NCBI GenBank assembly: GCA_013076295.1 | Contig: RQOL01000828.1 | Coordinates: 4,089,219 to 4,153,218 of the forward strand | DNA from: Sanderia malayensis | Taxonomy: Eukaryota > Cnidaria > Scyphozoa > Semaeostomeae > Pelagiidae | Reading direction: 5' to 3' | Length of the DNA: 64,000 nt | Shown here: positions 12,740-25,500 of the stretch, one piece after another | Layout of the letters: each line of letters opens with the position of its first letter | Numbering within the stretch: position 1 is the stretch's first letter | Position numbers and translations under genes: made by a program | Notes under the pieces: generated by a model | The model's database searches: none | What the model was told of the DNA's origin: nothing | What the model saw: only the letters and a program-made list of their open reading frames with translations

Positions 12740-15700
12740 CTATCCATGTATATAAACCTTCCATTGGTTAGACATTGGGTCCAGGTATTCGACAGTGTTG
12801 AGGAACTCAGTACCACTGTAGCCTCCAAATCCACCCACAACATACGGAACCGAATCCAATACAACCATACTGGCATTATTACGACAACTTGTCATAGAGG
12901 GAAAGCGTGTCCATGTATTCGTCTCAATATCAAAGCATTCAACAGTGTTAAGAGATGTTTTGCCATCCGACCCACCTGCCACTATGATCTTAGCATCGTA
13001 GATGGCCGATGCAGCACCTCTGCGGGGGCCACTCATGCTTGCGGCCTCGGTCCATGTGTCTTCGTGGGGACAAAACACCTCGACAGAACTGTGACATTTC
13101 CAACCGTTCGTCCCACCAATCGCATATATCTTACCATGGTATGCAACAACAGTAACGTTTTCACGACAGCTCTTCATAGGTGGCAATCTAGTCCACTGCT
13201 CGATAGCAGGATCATAACATTCTGCAGTTCGCAAACTCTTAGAATCAGACACACCTCCAACGGCATAGATCCTACCCTGCATAGTGTCCATTCCGAATGA
13301 CGCTCTGCGATCGATCATATCCATTCCAGCGCTCCATTGTTGTGTTTCCGGATCGAATATCTCAGTGGAGGAGAGGTCCTCGTGACCGTCTGAGCCCCCA
13401 GCCGCGAAAATCATACTACCAACTGTGACGGCTTGCAGCCTTGCTCTCTGGGTACCAAGAGGAGGCAACGGGGTCCATTCGTTTACCTCGGCATCGTAAT
13501 ATTCGCAGGAATGAAGACAACGACCCCGGTTGTAACCACCAATCACGTACATCTTTTTGTCAAACAGAGCTACACCAGCACTGCACCTACCTATAAAAAC
13601 GATGAAACATTTGTTATTAAATTTGTGTGTACAAAAAATTATTTGAACTAATATGATTTAAACTCATTAATGTCTTGAGCCTACTTAAATGTGACAAAAC
13701 GGATAAGAAGGAAATTACTGAAACGTTTTCACAATGAAAAGTAAAAGTACTTTTCCTAGAAGAATTAATTTCTCGGTCGTGGTAGAAAACAGCTCGCACT
13801 AACCTAATGATTAGTCAAGCTAAGACAGTTACTAAAATACCAAATGAAGATTAGACGGATAATAATCTGTAAACTGAAATTAGAAATTTGATTACAGAGA
13901 CCCGAATAATATGTCTGACATTTGGACAAAGTTGAAATTTGAGCAGAAAGTTCGTAAACAGTCGGCTTCCTATACCAAATCTAATAACACGGATATTTTG
14001 TCGTGTGATATCAATACTATAAAATCTACCTTCAGAATAAGGATTACTGCTGTTAAGTTTCTTAAATTAAGCCATAATAAAAAGAGGTTGGAGATTATGC
14101 ATGCAAAGGCAAGAAGACATTAAAATGAAATCAAATCAAATCAAATTGCGAAAAATTGTGAATTTGTGGCAGAATAGAGTTCATATATTATCGTCTAATT
14201 TTAATAATTAATAATAGAAAATTACACTTTCAGAAATTGCTGGACTCCCAAATTCTAATTTATCACTTAGAGGCGTGATTTAGCTGATAATTAATTAAAA
14301 TGTTTACTCCTGGTTGAAAATGATTAGACATTTAAATCTCATTCATCGAGCCACTTCTTAAATTCAGCTCCATCCAATCAACTTTAAGCACTTGTGATGA
14401 CATAATCACAATGCAAAGACGTGATTGGTTCATACGGACGTGAATCCAATACAAAGTTCAATCGACCAAAATTTGTTGAAGACCTCAATAGAAATTGAGA
14501 TTTCAATTCGCATGTCAAAAGTTTAATTAAATTTATCTGTGTTGACCTGGTATATTTTCAATTTCAATACCTCGTTTGTAAATTGACCTTAAGCTACTGT
14601 TACACGGGGCAATTTCGTTCGCAATAAGGGTCGCAATGGTGTTGCAGAATTTGCTTAGCTGCAAGAGAACCTTTTTATATTAACTAGTAGTGTTAATGAG
14701 TTTCCAAATCTAAACAGTGGATGTAAGTAAACTTTCTAAGAAAACTAATAGGCCTCCGTATTTTATAAGCTGCATTCAAATTAATTAAACAAACAAAGCA
14801 GTAGTTAGGACTTGTTTGGAAAAATAGATTGACCAGCTGGTAAATTGATTTTTTCCTGAGGAATAATTACCCACTAAGTTTTTCTGATATCTCCAACTAC
14901 GGCCATAGATGTTTTTAGCCATGGAATGGCAAGTGGCCTGGCTGTCATAATAACACTGAACATTTTTGAAGACTTCTCATTAATTCGTCCCAGCGCGAGA
15001 AAATGTAAGACCAGAGCTTCGACATGTCCTAATGATAATAGGCTTACAAACGTTTCTTTTATAAAAAAAAGGTTCTTTATAAGAAGGTAGTACTCGGCTC
15101 ATCAAAAAGTTGAGAAAGTTTAGTACTGGATTTTTGAAACCTTCTAGTTGAAAAATTTAGATACTCAAAATGTTGATAAATAATTATATTATCTCTCAAC
15201 ATACAACGTCAGAAATATTATTCATGACATAACATTGCACTTGGCCGCCAATGCAACGTAAAGCTTTAAGAAAGGAAATTAGGAAATTGCCTTTCTTGAA
15301 AGTTTGAGTACTGCATTGAAAAAATTCACAAAAAACGTGTAGTCAGATGTGTTATTGTCGTCAGACTCTGTTATAATAGTCAGACGCCATTATGAAGGCC
15401 AATTCAATTTCAACAGCATTTGACGTATGCGCGAGGCGTAATTCAAACAACTAGACATTGATCCGAATGGGTTCTGGCACAAACACACCTGATCATATTA
15501 AAGTAAACAGACGTTTATTTAACTTAAATTCAAAGGCATACCTGTAACCATTGGAGCAAGCATAACAAGTGAGTTATTCATGACATTATCTTCACAGCCA
15601 GACGAATCGCTTGAGACAGTGGAAGCATTTGATGAACCATGACGTGTTTTGTAATGCAACGAAATGGCTATGAGTTGTCCATCAATAACAGCCAAACCAA

Positions 15701-18700
15701 TCGCATTCTGGTCGGAATTCTGGACTTCTACAATCAACTTGTATTCGTTAGTGCTGTGCGAGCCACGCCTCGAGAACCCACCATCAATGCTATCTTGTAT
15801 AAACATCTACAATAAAAATAAGAGATATCATAGTACATATAGCAAGGTCGAAAAGACGAAATTTGTCAAAGAAAGTGATTTGAAAAGTTGCATTATTACT
15901 GCAAGTATTACTTTGCAAGCATGTCTGCACACTTGGGTAGACACCCAAACCCGCTTTTTATGGCAAAAAGGCAAATAAATAATAACTTGAATACCATTGA
16001 ATATTTTCATTTTATCTTTTACAAGATTATTTTTTACTTCGCTTGTTATGGGCTTGTTTAGCTTGTTTACCGATATACAAATTTATGTTTATCCAATCAA
16101 TTTCAAGCACTCGCAATGACGTAATCACGGTTCTAAGACGCAATTGGTTCATGCGCACGTGAATCCAATACAAAGTTGAATCAAAGAGAATTAACTCAAT
16201 TCAGGTGTGAAACAACACAATTGGGTATAAACTGTGATTTATACCTCTGATTTACATCTTGATGTTTGCCTTCTGAATTTCTTGATATCTTCATTGCTGT
16301 TCACGTCAAGCTGCTCTTCAATGTCGTCAAAAACACAATCTTTAAGCAGCTGATTTGACTGAAGATAAAGCATGTTACTTTCCTCCAACAAGCTGCTCAA
16401 TTTCTCACCATATTCCTGAAATGAAATAAAGCAAATGTGTCAACAAATATTACGGCTTGAACATAAACAACATGCTACGTTACAAAACAATAACATAGTT
16501 CACTACATTTATTGACATTTCCTAAGAGAAAAATACAAATTCTAATTTCATTTTTAACTGGACCTGAAAAGATTTGGAGAAAATTCATAATTCGTATTTT
16601 CATTTCTCAGATTATTACAGCTAAATTCAGTGTAACATAACATGAAAAAATCAATTGAAGTTCTTTATATTTTTTGAAAGCCTTATCGTTTATAAATATT
16701 TAACTATTATATAACGAGAAACTGCATACAAACAAAAAGGAATAACAAAAATACTGAATATGTTTATATTAGTCATCATTAAGAATTTAGAAGGGTGAGA
16801 CCATTATGTGCCAGGACCATTATACCGAGTCTTTGAAGTTTGCTTTCCTCTCCTGGGGATGGTGTCAAAAGAGTAGGCCAGTGTTCACTTACCACAGCAA
16901 GGGTCTTTTAAAGTTGTCTAGCACTTGTTTTCAAGTGCACTCCACAGTACTTTGTACACTGAAAAGTACATTTCTAACCAAAGTATAGAAGGGTCAGTCA
17001 GTGACTATAATGTATAGTGTGGAACTGACAGATTGGTGATAAAGTGGCCTGTTGATTGAAATGTTGAAAAGTGTTTAAATTCTCAAATAAAATAAACAAT
17101 TGTTTATAGATACTAAAATTAAACTATAAAATGATAAAGTTTGTTGAAGTAGTTAGCTTTTAATGTTGCAGCGAAGCAGTCATTTGTGTAGCTTGGCTAT
17201 AAATGTCTGCAGTGGTGTTTTTTCATTAGTAATCCATTGTCATATTTTCCCGACTCTAGCTCATAAATTTCATTGCCACTGGTCGAAAACTACATCCCTC
17301 GCTGGCTCAACTTCTCTTAAAATGTATCCGCCTCGTTTTCAAACTGTAAAGAGCCAACGCCCCTTGGTTAATGGCGGCCGGCGTTAACTTGTAGAAGGAC
17401 CGTCGGTGCTTCAAAGAGGCTGTCGGCGTAATCAAAAAGCCATCGGCGCTTATGATGCTCAATGTCTTCTGCTAGCAAGACAATGCTTTGAGCGCAAACC
17501 AATTTTCAGCTTCCAATGTTACCAATGAGAAGACAATTGGAGATGGGTTGGTCATTTTTCTGATCAAGTCTCGCTTCCACGGATATTGTTCCCAAGCACG
17601 TGTGAATAAATTGTGAAAATGTGGACGGATTTCGTGTCAAATGCCCTCTGGTTCTTGCTCACAGCATTTGAAGGCGACGTTGCTGTGTGGAGAGTGTTTA
17701 TTTCTTCTTTCCAAAGCCAGCTTGACCTGACCCGCACAACACCAAGACAGTTTTAGCATCAGCAACAATACCACAACCAATATATAGCATTTTTGTTGCC
17801 GGTCATATGAAGCTTTCCTTAACCATACTTTATCCTGTTCTACAATTGCTCAATTTATCAAACGCAGCATAAACGCAGGGGTGGCTTTATAGCTGGGGAG
17901 ATATTAATCGCTTATTTTCATAGCTTGGTGACTTGGGTTTGCATTGAAATTTGTTATGTTGAGCACTGATTTTCATTCAGACCAACCACTGCACAACTAT
18001 CTGAACCGAAGTTGTTTATGATAAATTCAATGAATTAATACAACAACAGGACTATAGATTAAAGAATTTTACTAATGGGTTTTGGATAACATGGATATTT
18101 TAATTTTCTGTCGGATCTGGGATAATTTTGTCAGATTATTTGGGCATTATCTAATTGAATCTTTGCGAAAACTGAGTTCATGATAATGTTGCTAAGAGGC
18201 AAACTTTCCAAACATTAAAAGACCTCTCTGGAGGTCAGGTTCAAAAATACTGAAAAGAATGTGCCTTGTTTAATTGTCTTTAAAAAAAATGAAAACACAA
18301 GGGAGAGAATATTATTGAATCAAAACCAACATAAAAGATACAGACTTGTCCCAAAACGATTGCAAATGATTTGAAATGGCCCTTTGCGGTTATTAGGTAA
18401 ATAATAAGTTTACTCTACTCAATAAGACTTTTTTATAATCAAAAGTCGGTCGGAGAAGCAGATAATTGAGATGGCTTTGCGCAATTCGATCAGCTTTGTA
18501 TTTAGCTTCATCACAAAAGTAATTTTAAACACTAGGTCCCATGGTAGAAACATCAATTTTACCCAAAGAAACATGAATAATCCAAAAAAGAATAAATTAA
18601 AAGACAGATCTCACCTGTTGTCTTTTTTGAACCCAATCAATTACTTTCATGAACAAAGAAGGCATGTGGTCAAAATCTTGGTTCGAGCAATTTCGGCTTG

Positions 18701-19235
18701 CGATAAGGGTGACTTGAAGTCTTGGCAAAAGTAAAAAGTCTTTTCTTTGATACAATAAGTGAAAATTCTCCTTCAGATACGCGTCAACTTTACTGCACAA
18801 ACTCCAGTGCGATTCTTGCATGGCAAACTCTCTCAGATGAAAAACATTTTCTTCTACAAAATGCTCCTCCAAGAAGCGTTCACATGCTTCACCAAGACTG
18901 CCAAGGTTGAATGTCTTGCAAGCGTGTAAGATGCTTTTCACTTGAGAAAACGGAATCTTTATCTCACCCGTATATAAAAATTTCAGGATAAGATCTAAAT
19001 CCTCAGCATTGACATCGTTTATTTCAATTTCATCTCCTTCACCGGCAGCGAGAGCTTCTTTAAAGTAGTCAGATGTGAAGGATAGCAAAGCGCGGTGGAC
19101 TGAAAAACGATTATCTTCGTCGGCTTTCAAAACTGCATCGCAGAAAATTCCTGTTTTTCTCGCTTCATTGAAACTTTGGAGAACAGCACTTGCAGGTGAC
19201 GACGAATGGTATTCGAGCTCTTTTATAGACTTCAT
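12740..19235 (-). CDS. Kelch-like protein (BTB-BACK-Kelch)
   Basis: Four exons: 19235-18615, 16415-16245, 15806-15542 and 13590-12740; phases agree and the total is 1908 bases, 635 residues, normal for kelch-like proteins. Exon 1 holds the BTB domain (about residues 18-125) and most of the BACK domain. Exons 2-3 (about residues 208-352) encode a charged, poorly conserved linker. Exon 4 encodes six kelch blades, each with the double glycine (YVIGG, FAAGG, YAVGG, YAIGG, IVAGG, YVVGG). Such proteins act as substrate receptors of CUL3 ubiquitin ligases: the BTB binds CUL3 and the propeller binds the substrate. Start: the first ATG after an acceptor-like TTCTTTCAG near 19250, implying a 5' UTR intron. 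I cannot name the vertebrate orthologue; the long linker between BACK and Kelch is unusual. Confidence 0.92.
14369..14470. repeat. Intronic dispersed repeat, copy 1
   Basis: About 100 bases beginning ATCCAATCAACTTTAAGCAC match 16091-16190 (second copy) at roughly 80 percent, in the same orientation. Both copies lie in different introns of the kelch-like gene. The sequence contains two ATCCAAT words around a GTGATTGGTTCAT core, so it may fold partly on itself. Confidence 0.65.
16091..16190. repeat. Intronic dispersed repeat, copy 2
   Basis: Second copy of the repeat at 14369-14470; see that entry. It sits about 55 bases downstream (in gene direction) of exon 2 of the kelch-like gene. Confidence 0.65.
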
Positions 19236-20997
19236 TTCGCAGATAATCTGAAAGAAGAGTAGAAGCACATATCTTTCAAAACTGCAGTTTCACAACAAGC
19301 CAAATTTAGGCCGCATCAAATTATCACGATGGTCGAAAATGCCGTCGCATGATTTTATCTAATATCACTAAATTAAAATAAAATAAATCAATTTGTACTT
19401 ACTCGATAATATTATCAAACTATTTATCCATTAGCTTCTTTCTGAAATAAACGTTTAAAATAACATGACAGAGTCTGACAAACCATAACAATTTTGACAC
19501 TAACCGGCTATAAAACATGCTTCCTTCACGTGGTGTCTTACGACTGGTGGCAAAGGTAAAGTGCAAGAGCGCTTGCACGCCAAAGCATCAAAACACAAAT
19601 AATCAACTTACCCTCGCTGAAAAACGTCAGAAACTTCGGCACTTCAGCATAGACTTTGGAGTCGGTAAATAGTATTGAAAATCGTCTTTTCCCTTCAAGA
19701 AGTGGATGGCATATGGCCATATGGCAAGATAGCAGTTAAGTGATGAGATTTCCCTCCTCCCTGCCAAAAAATTGCGCCAAACTAGCAGAAAATTCAACAA
19801 GCTTTTGTTTTGTTGACTTCAGTTTCGTCTCCTGTTTTAAAGCGGAAACCACAGGTCGCTCAGAAACAACCTCTCACTCAAACTCTGATCATTTTAACTC
19901 AAAAATATTTTTTAGAAGTTCCAGGATATAAGGTTGAACTATATTCATCAGCTTTTAAATGTGGTATGAACATTTATCAATGATTTAGAAGGTCATATAA
20001 AAATGTTGACCATGCAGTTATGCAATGTCGCAGTAAAATTACTTTTGTTTCAAAAAGGAAACCATAGGGTGACCCATGCTGGGTCATTTTCGTGAGTAAA
20101 CATGGGTCACCCAACCCCAAAGCAAACCAGCTGAGAGAGAGTGTCTGTGGTGGGTTCAATCCAAAAACAAAGGGGATGTTCTCCTTGAACCCCAGCAAAA
20201 TGAGGCCTGTTTCTTACCCAAGGGGGGTTTATAGGGGGAACTCAAAAACCCACAAACAATCACCTCTGTCTGGTCGGAAATCGTGACGTCCTGAAGTTCA
20301 GCGGGTGGAATTGAACATTCCAAAACAAAGACGATTATTAGTATAATTGGTACAAGAGCCGAGCAGACGACTTTGATATCACACCAAGATGGGTTTTGTT
20401 TAATCCTCCCAAAGACTTTGATTAACTGCTAGGCTATTATTATTCCTCATAAATGAATTGTTGTTTGGAATAATTATCACACTATAACTTTATGGATGAA
20501 TTGAACTCTGCAGTGAATATGTGAACCAAATGTGTAACTACTTCTTGCAATAATTACACATGAATCATTCCGGTTATTTCATTATCAATAATCATTTATT
20601 TATCATATGATCAATCCAAGGAAAAGGCTTTGGTGGTTGATAACTTTCCACCATATATATAGAGATTATTTGTTATATTACAGGTACGATTATCTGTTCA
20701 ATACAGCGCAAAGAAGGCCATTTAATTCCGAGCAATTTCAATTATCCTGTGCACTAAGCCAGTGAACAATTGTAGGAACACAGTTCGACCAAACCACGAA
20801 TGTTTTATTTAACACGGCACAAAGCATTGACACGATTCTGGGCTCTAAGGCTTCATTTTTCAAACAATAATATGTTGCTTACTGTGTCTCAGCAGAACTC
20901 ATAACAACAACAAAATCCGTTGCCAGTTTGCATAAAAGCAAAAGGAATCACGAGGTGTGGTCACATCGAGAGGAAGGACCATAGGTCGTCAAATAAC

Positions 20998-21066
20998 ATA
21001 GATGTCTGAGTCGCTTTGTATGGAGTGCTATGGAACGAAAGAATCTGTACACAAAGATACCTCCAA
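20998..21066. repeat. 67-bp segment duplicated on both sides of the BEL element (left copy)
   Basis: The run from AGATGTCTGAGTCGCTTTGT to the CTCCAAAA end is identical to 29478-29545 in the same orientation. The flanks of the two copies are unrelated. It is outside the BEL target duplication, so it was not made by that insertion. Confidence 0.8.
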
Positions 21067-21485
21067 AATCCAAGATTGTCATGGCGTCATGCATGTTGCT
21101 GCTCAACCATTGATTTGCTTGGTGGCCCGTTGGTGCATTGCTGTTCCAGTCCAAAAGAACGCTGACCACATGAACAGAACGTCGCTCCATTGCGCACGCG
21201 AATATATCTGGGATTCCCACAACAAGAAAATCCATGCCAATGATTTCTAGCAGTAGTTTGAGCGGTGTATATATAGTCGGGACAAATGCCAGAGCGAAAA
21301 TGGCACTGGGTTTTACAATTTGACTGTACCTTGTGCTCTTGGCAAAACGAGACAAAGTGGGAAGTGTGGCAACTCTGCAATGGCAATTGTCCCCCGGTGT
21401 ACCAGATTGAGTATCCTAACCGGGGAGGATGGTTTTCTCGGCGTTTCTGCCGAGGAACCATTCAGAACAGGGCAGCCGAAAAATC

Positions 21486-21533
21486 CGGTACCCCGGGGAT
21501 CTACATTCTCTTGTAGATCCCCAGGGTACCGGC
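21486..21533. repeat. Near-perfect 21-bp hairpin
   Basis: CCGGTACCCCGGGGATCTAC with one further base pairs with GTAGATCCCCAGGGTACCGG, one mismatch and a loop of about six bases. It directly abuts the tRNA-derived element that follows and is probably its terminal structure. Confidence 0.8.
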
Positions 21534-21534
21534 C

Positions 21535-21640
21535 CTCATTTATGTCGCTCAGCTATTCCTAGTGGCTTGCATGAGATTCAAACCGCTATCTCATGCGTGG
21601 CAAGCACAAGTGCTAACCACTGAGCCACCAGAGCTGAACA
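21535..21640 (-). mobile_element. tRNA-derived SINE head
   Basis: On the minus strand the element starts near GCTCTGGTGGCTCAGTGGTT, which contains a canonical A box (TGGCTCAGTGG), and has a B box GGTTTGAATCTC about 35 bases later. The spacing fits an RNA polymerase III promoter of tRNA origin. It continues in gene direction into the hairpin at 21486-21533. Confidence 0.7.
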
Positions 21641-21822
21641 TGTTACTGCGTAGTTATTAACAAGTGTATTTAAACACACCGCATCAAACAAAGCTATTCA
21701 AGAACATGTTTGCAATTGAGCGACGAGCAGTTATGGTAGTATCTTTCTGATTCTCACAATAATTCTACACACTTTTCAGTAGGGGCTTCAGTAGGGTCAA
21801 GATATAATATTTGAACTGTTTC

Positions 21823-22523
21823 TGTCACGCCCTCAGGGGTAGCGAATACTCTTTAGGCGAGCAGATAACCAGGTCAGAAAATACAACAGTTGAGTGGCTG
21901 GACTCTCATAATTTTCTGAACAATCGTTTGGTAACTAAATAATAAAAAATACAAAATTCTAACAAGGAAAGCTTCGAAACTTCTAGAATAAATGGTGTAA
22001 AACAATAGATATAGAATGTCAAAGCCTATATATCGGGAAATATGATACTAGTAAACGAAATTCGACGATGAGCTTGAATCAACGTAAAGGCCGAAACAGG
22101 CATAGCAAAGAATACAATCGATAACAAAACATAGATAAGAAAATACGGAACATACAACTATCCAGTAGTTTGATCTGATGAGAATATAAAGCAATTTATA
22201 ATGAACTTAACGATTACATAGTTCGATGATATATAGTTCAAATTGTGACTCACAAAATCTGTTGTTTCCAACTCACAACGTTCACGATGATTTGACGGGA
22301 TGCCACGAAAAAACAGAAACAGCGACTGGTACTAAGTTCACCATGTAAAAACGAACAAAACAAAACGATAAACTTCGTGATATATATATATACTACTGCG
22401 AGCGTGTTGCAGCCAAACGTTACTTACTGTCCATATGCAATTCTATCCAGCCTCGCGGAATATGATATCTCAGTGTTATATTACGAAACCGCGGACTGAC
22501 CCACAAACCGTGGGTACGTAACA
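21823..22523 (-). repeat. BEL element 3' LTR (left copy on the plus strand)
   Basis: 701 bases, TGT...ACA ends, same length and sequence as 28585-29285 by inspection. It contains a TATATATATA stretch near 22381-22392. Confidence 0.95.
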
Positions 22524-22537
22524 CTCCCCATCTGGCC

Positions 22538-25500
22538 TTATCTTTTAAGGCCACTATCCTCTTGCTCCGATACCAGTGGTACAATTCTGCAGATTGGTCG
22601 CACATACTCTTTGATATCGTTGTCGGTGGCGACCTTAATCTTTACCTTCCTAACTTTTCCGTCTTTGCTTTCGGGTGCTTCGACTATTCTTGCCAGTGGC
22701 CAGTCACGTCGCTTTTGATCATCTTCTTTTAGCAAAACAATGTCTCCTATTTTGACATTTGGCATTTCATTTGTCCACTTCTGTCTGAGCGTGACGAGCG
22801 ACAAATATTCTTGTTTCCACATTTTGGCGAAGATATCCGCAAGTCCCTGCACTTGCTTCCAATGGTCTTTGGCAGTGTAGCTTTTCTTCTCAAAGTCCCC
22901 ATCTGGAGCGGACGTTCTGTCAAACTTTTGCGTGAGCAAGATTGCAGGTGTTAGCACTACCGGCGAGTCTGGATCCATGGATACATCTACTAGAGGCCTA
23001 GAATTCATAATGTCCATGGCTTCACAAAGCACAGTTGTAAGAACTTCGTGAGTCAATCTCTGGTGGCGAGTGAGGATCGAATCAAGAATCTTTTTCGTTG
23101 CTCCAATCATTCTTTCCCAAAGACCTCCCATGTGGGGGGCCTTCGGTGGGTTGAATATCCAGCTGCAACCCTTGGCTTTCAGGAGGTCCTTGACATCGTT
23201 TGCTTCAGACATTAATTCCAGTTCATTGGCTGCTCCGGTGAAGTTAGTACCGTGGTCAGACCTCAGAACTTTAGCAGGGCCTCGAAAGGCAAAGAACCTA
23301 CGAAGAGCGTTTACCATGCTTGACGTTGTCATAGACTCGATCACTTCAATATGCACTGCCCTTGTGTACAAGCAGGTGAACATCACTGCCCACCTTTTGC
23401 TGTCAGCAGATCCTCCTCTGGTCCTTCTAGCGACGACTTCCCATGGTCCAAAAACATCCAAGCCAACGCTTGTGAATGGGGGGGCCGGCTCAATGCGATC
23501 TAGAGGCAAATCGGCCATTGTTTGTGTGGCGACTGCGCCTCTTAGCTTCTTACAGGTCACGCATTTGCTGATCATTGCGGAGACAAGTCGTTTGCTTCCA
23601 GTGACCCAGAAGCCTGCGTTTCTGATGGCACCTTCAGTGAGCTTGCGTCCTTGATGTCTAGTCGCTTCATGATAGTGTCGTATCACCAGCTCTGTGACAT
23701 GAGATTTCTGGGGTAACACCAAAGGATGTTTTTGATTGTATGGAACCTCTTGTCTTTCGCACCGCCCTCCAACACGTATTAGACCATTTTCCCCTATGGT
23801 TGGAGCAAGCTTTCTGAGAGGACTGTCTCTACGAATGTGTTGCTTATTCTGCAAGTGCTGTACTTCTTCCGGGTAGCTTTCTTGCTGGACGGTAGCCAAG
23901 ATGACCAGTTCCGCTGACTTAAGTGTTGCAGGGTTGGGTGAAAGACGGAAGTCTTCCCATCCTTCCTTACGGTGATTCTTGAAGGCTCTCGCAACTTGAA
24001 TTAGTCGAGCGATTGTTGCACGCAGCCTTCCCCAATTTGAGAACCTGCTAAATCTGTGACTTCCTAGTCCAGACGATTGCACTCCTGTCATGAATGTAGT
24101 GGATTCTGGTCTTACTTCAACATCTTTTTCGGGATCTATCAGCTGTGGTTGCTCACTGTCTTTTTCGGGGTTCATACACTCTTGTTTAAGGAAGGCAGGT
24201 CCCTCGAACCAGTTGCTGGCACTAAGTTCTACGGCGGTAGAAGGCCTCGAGGCAAGGTCGGCTGGATTGGATGCTGTATTCACATAGTTCCACTGCGTGG
24301 GGCTGGTAGACTGTCTGATTCTGTTGACTCGGTTAGTAACATAGGTGTAGAAACGTCGCGAGGTGTTGCTGATGTAACCAAGAACAACTCGGCTGTCAGT
24401 GTAAAACTTGATGTCTTGAAGCGGGAAATCAATCTCTTTTTTGATGATTTCTGACAATTCTACCCCAAGAACTGCGGCACAAAGCTCCAATCTCGGGATT
24501 GTATGCGCTGGCTTTGGCGCTACCTTTGACTTTGCCATGACAAAGCCTGTTTTACAAACGTCACCATGGAAGGCACGCAAGTAACTGACAGCACCGATAG
24601 CGACCGTTGATGCATCGGTGAAGACAATTAACTCCACATTAGTTGCGGCTTGCAGAGACGAGCCGGTGTAACACCGTGACACGGCTAAATTGTGTAGAGC
24701 TTCGAGAGAGTCTGTCCATGCGTTCCATTCTGCTCTCTTCTCAGGTTCAATTGGATCGTCCCAATCGACAGTGCCTGTTGTCAATTCTCTCATTAACAGT
24801 CTCCCTTTTAAAGTGACTGGTGCTGCAAACCCAAGTGGATCGTAAAGACCGTTTACAACTGACAACAAACCTCTTCGTGTGAACTTTTTGTCATTTGGAG
24901 AAACAGTCACCAGAAACTTATCATCTTTCAAGTTCCAAGAGATTCCCAGACTCCGTTGCACCGGGGGCTCATCTTTTGAAAGATCGATATCTTTGAGATC
25001 CTTCGCTCTATCGTCTGGGTTGAAGGCAAGCATCACTTCTTGGGAATTTGAGGAGACTTTGTGCAAGTTGATATTACTCTCAGATAGCATTGCCTTTGTT
25101 CTCTTGAGAAGGTCGGTAGCTTCTTCCGGTGTGGCGGTACTTGCCAACCCGTCGTCTACATAGAAGTTTCTTCTGACAAAGGCAGCAGCATCTCGGCCGT
25201 ATGTCAGGGCTCCTTCTTCTGCTGCCTTTCCAAGGAGTCCAATTGCCACGGATGGAGAAGGTTTATTGCCAAAGACATGCACATTCATACGATAATCTAT
25301 TGGCATCTTGGATGGATCGTTATCTTCAAACCATAGAAACCTTAAGTAGTTGCGGTGACGTTCCGTGACGTAGAAGTTGTAAAACATCTGCTCGATGTCG
25401 GCCATAACTGCCACTGGCTCTTTTCTGAATCTCAGAAGAACCCCAAGTAGTGAATTATTGAGGTCTGGCCCACTTAGAAGGACGTCATTCAAGGATATCC

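Larger units (their letters stand above)
19236..21822. other. Intergenic region left of the BEL element
   Basis: Holds the promoter side of the kelch-like gene (19240-19500) and no gene I can support. An open stretch on the minus strand, 21355-20948 (135 codons), and overlapping plus-strand open stretches at 21002-21562 look like chance ORFs in a locally GC-richer block. A GGGTGACCC-type inverted repeat occurs at 20058-20110. Duplicated and tRNA-derived segments in 21000-21640 are listed separately. Confidence 0.45.

Noticed and set aside
20948..21461. Overlapping ORFs of 124-135 codons on the minus strand
   Set aside because: No recognisable domain, open in several frames and on both strands, and overlapping a SINE and a duplicated segment; most likely chance in GC-richer DNA.
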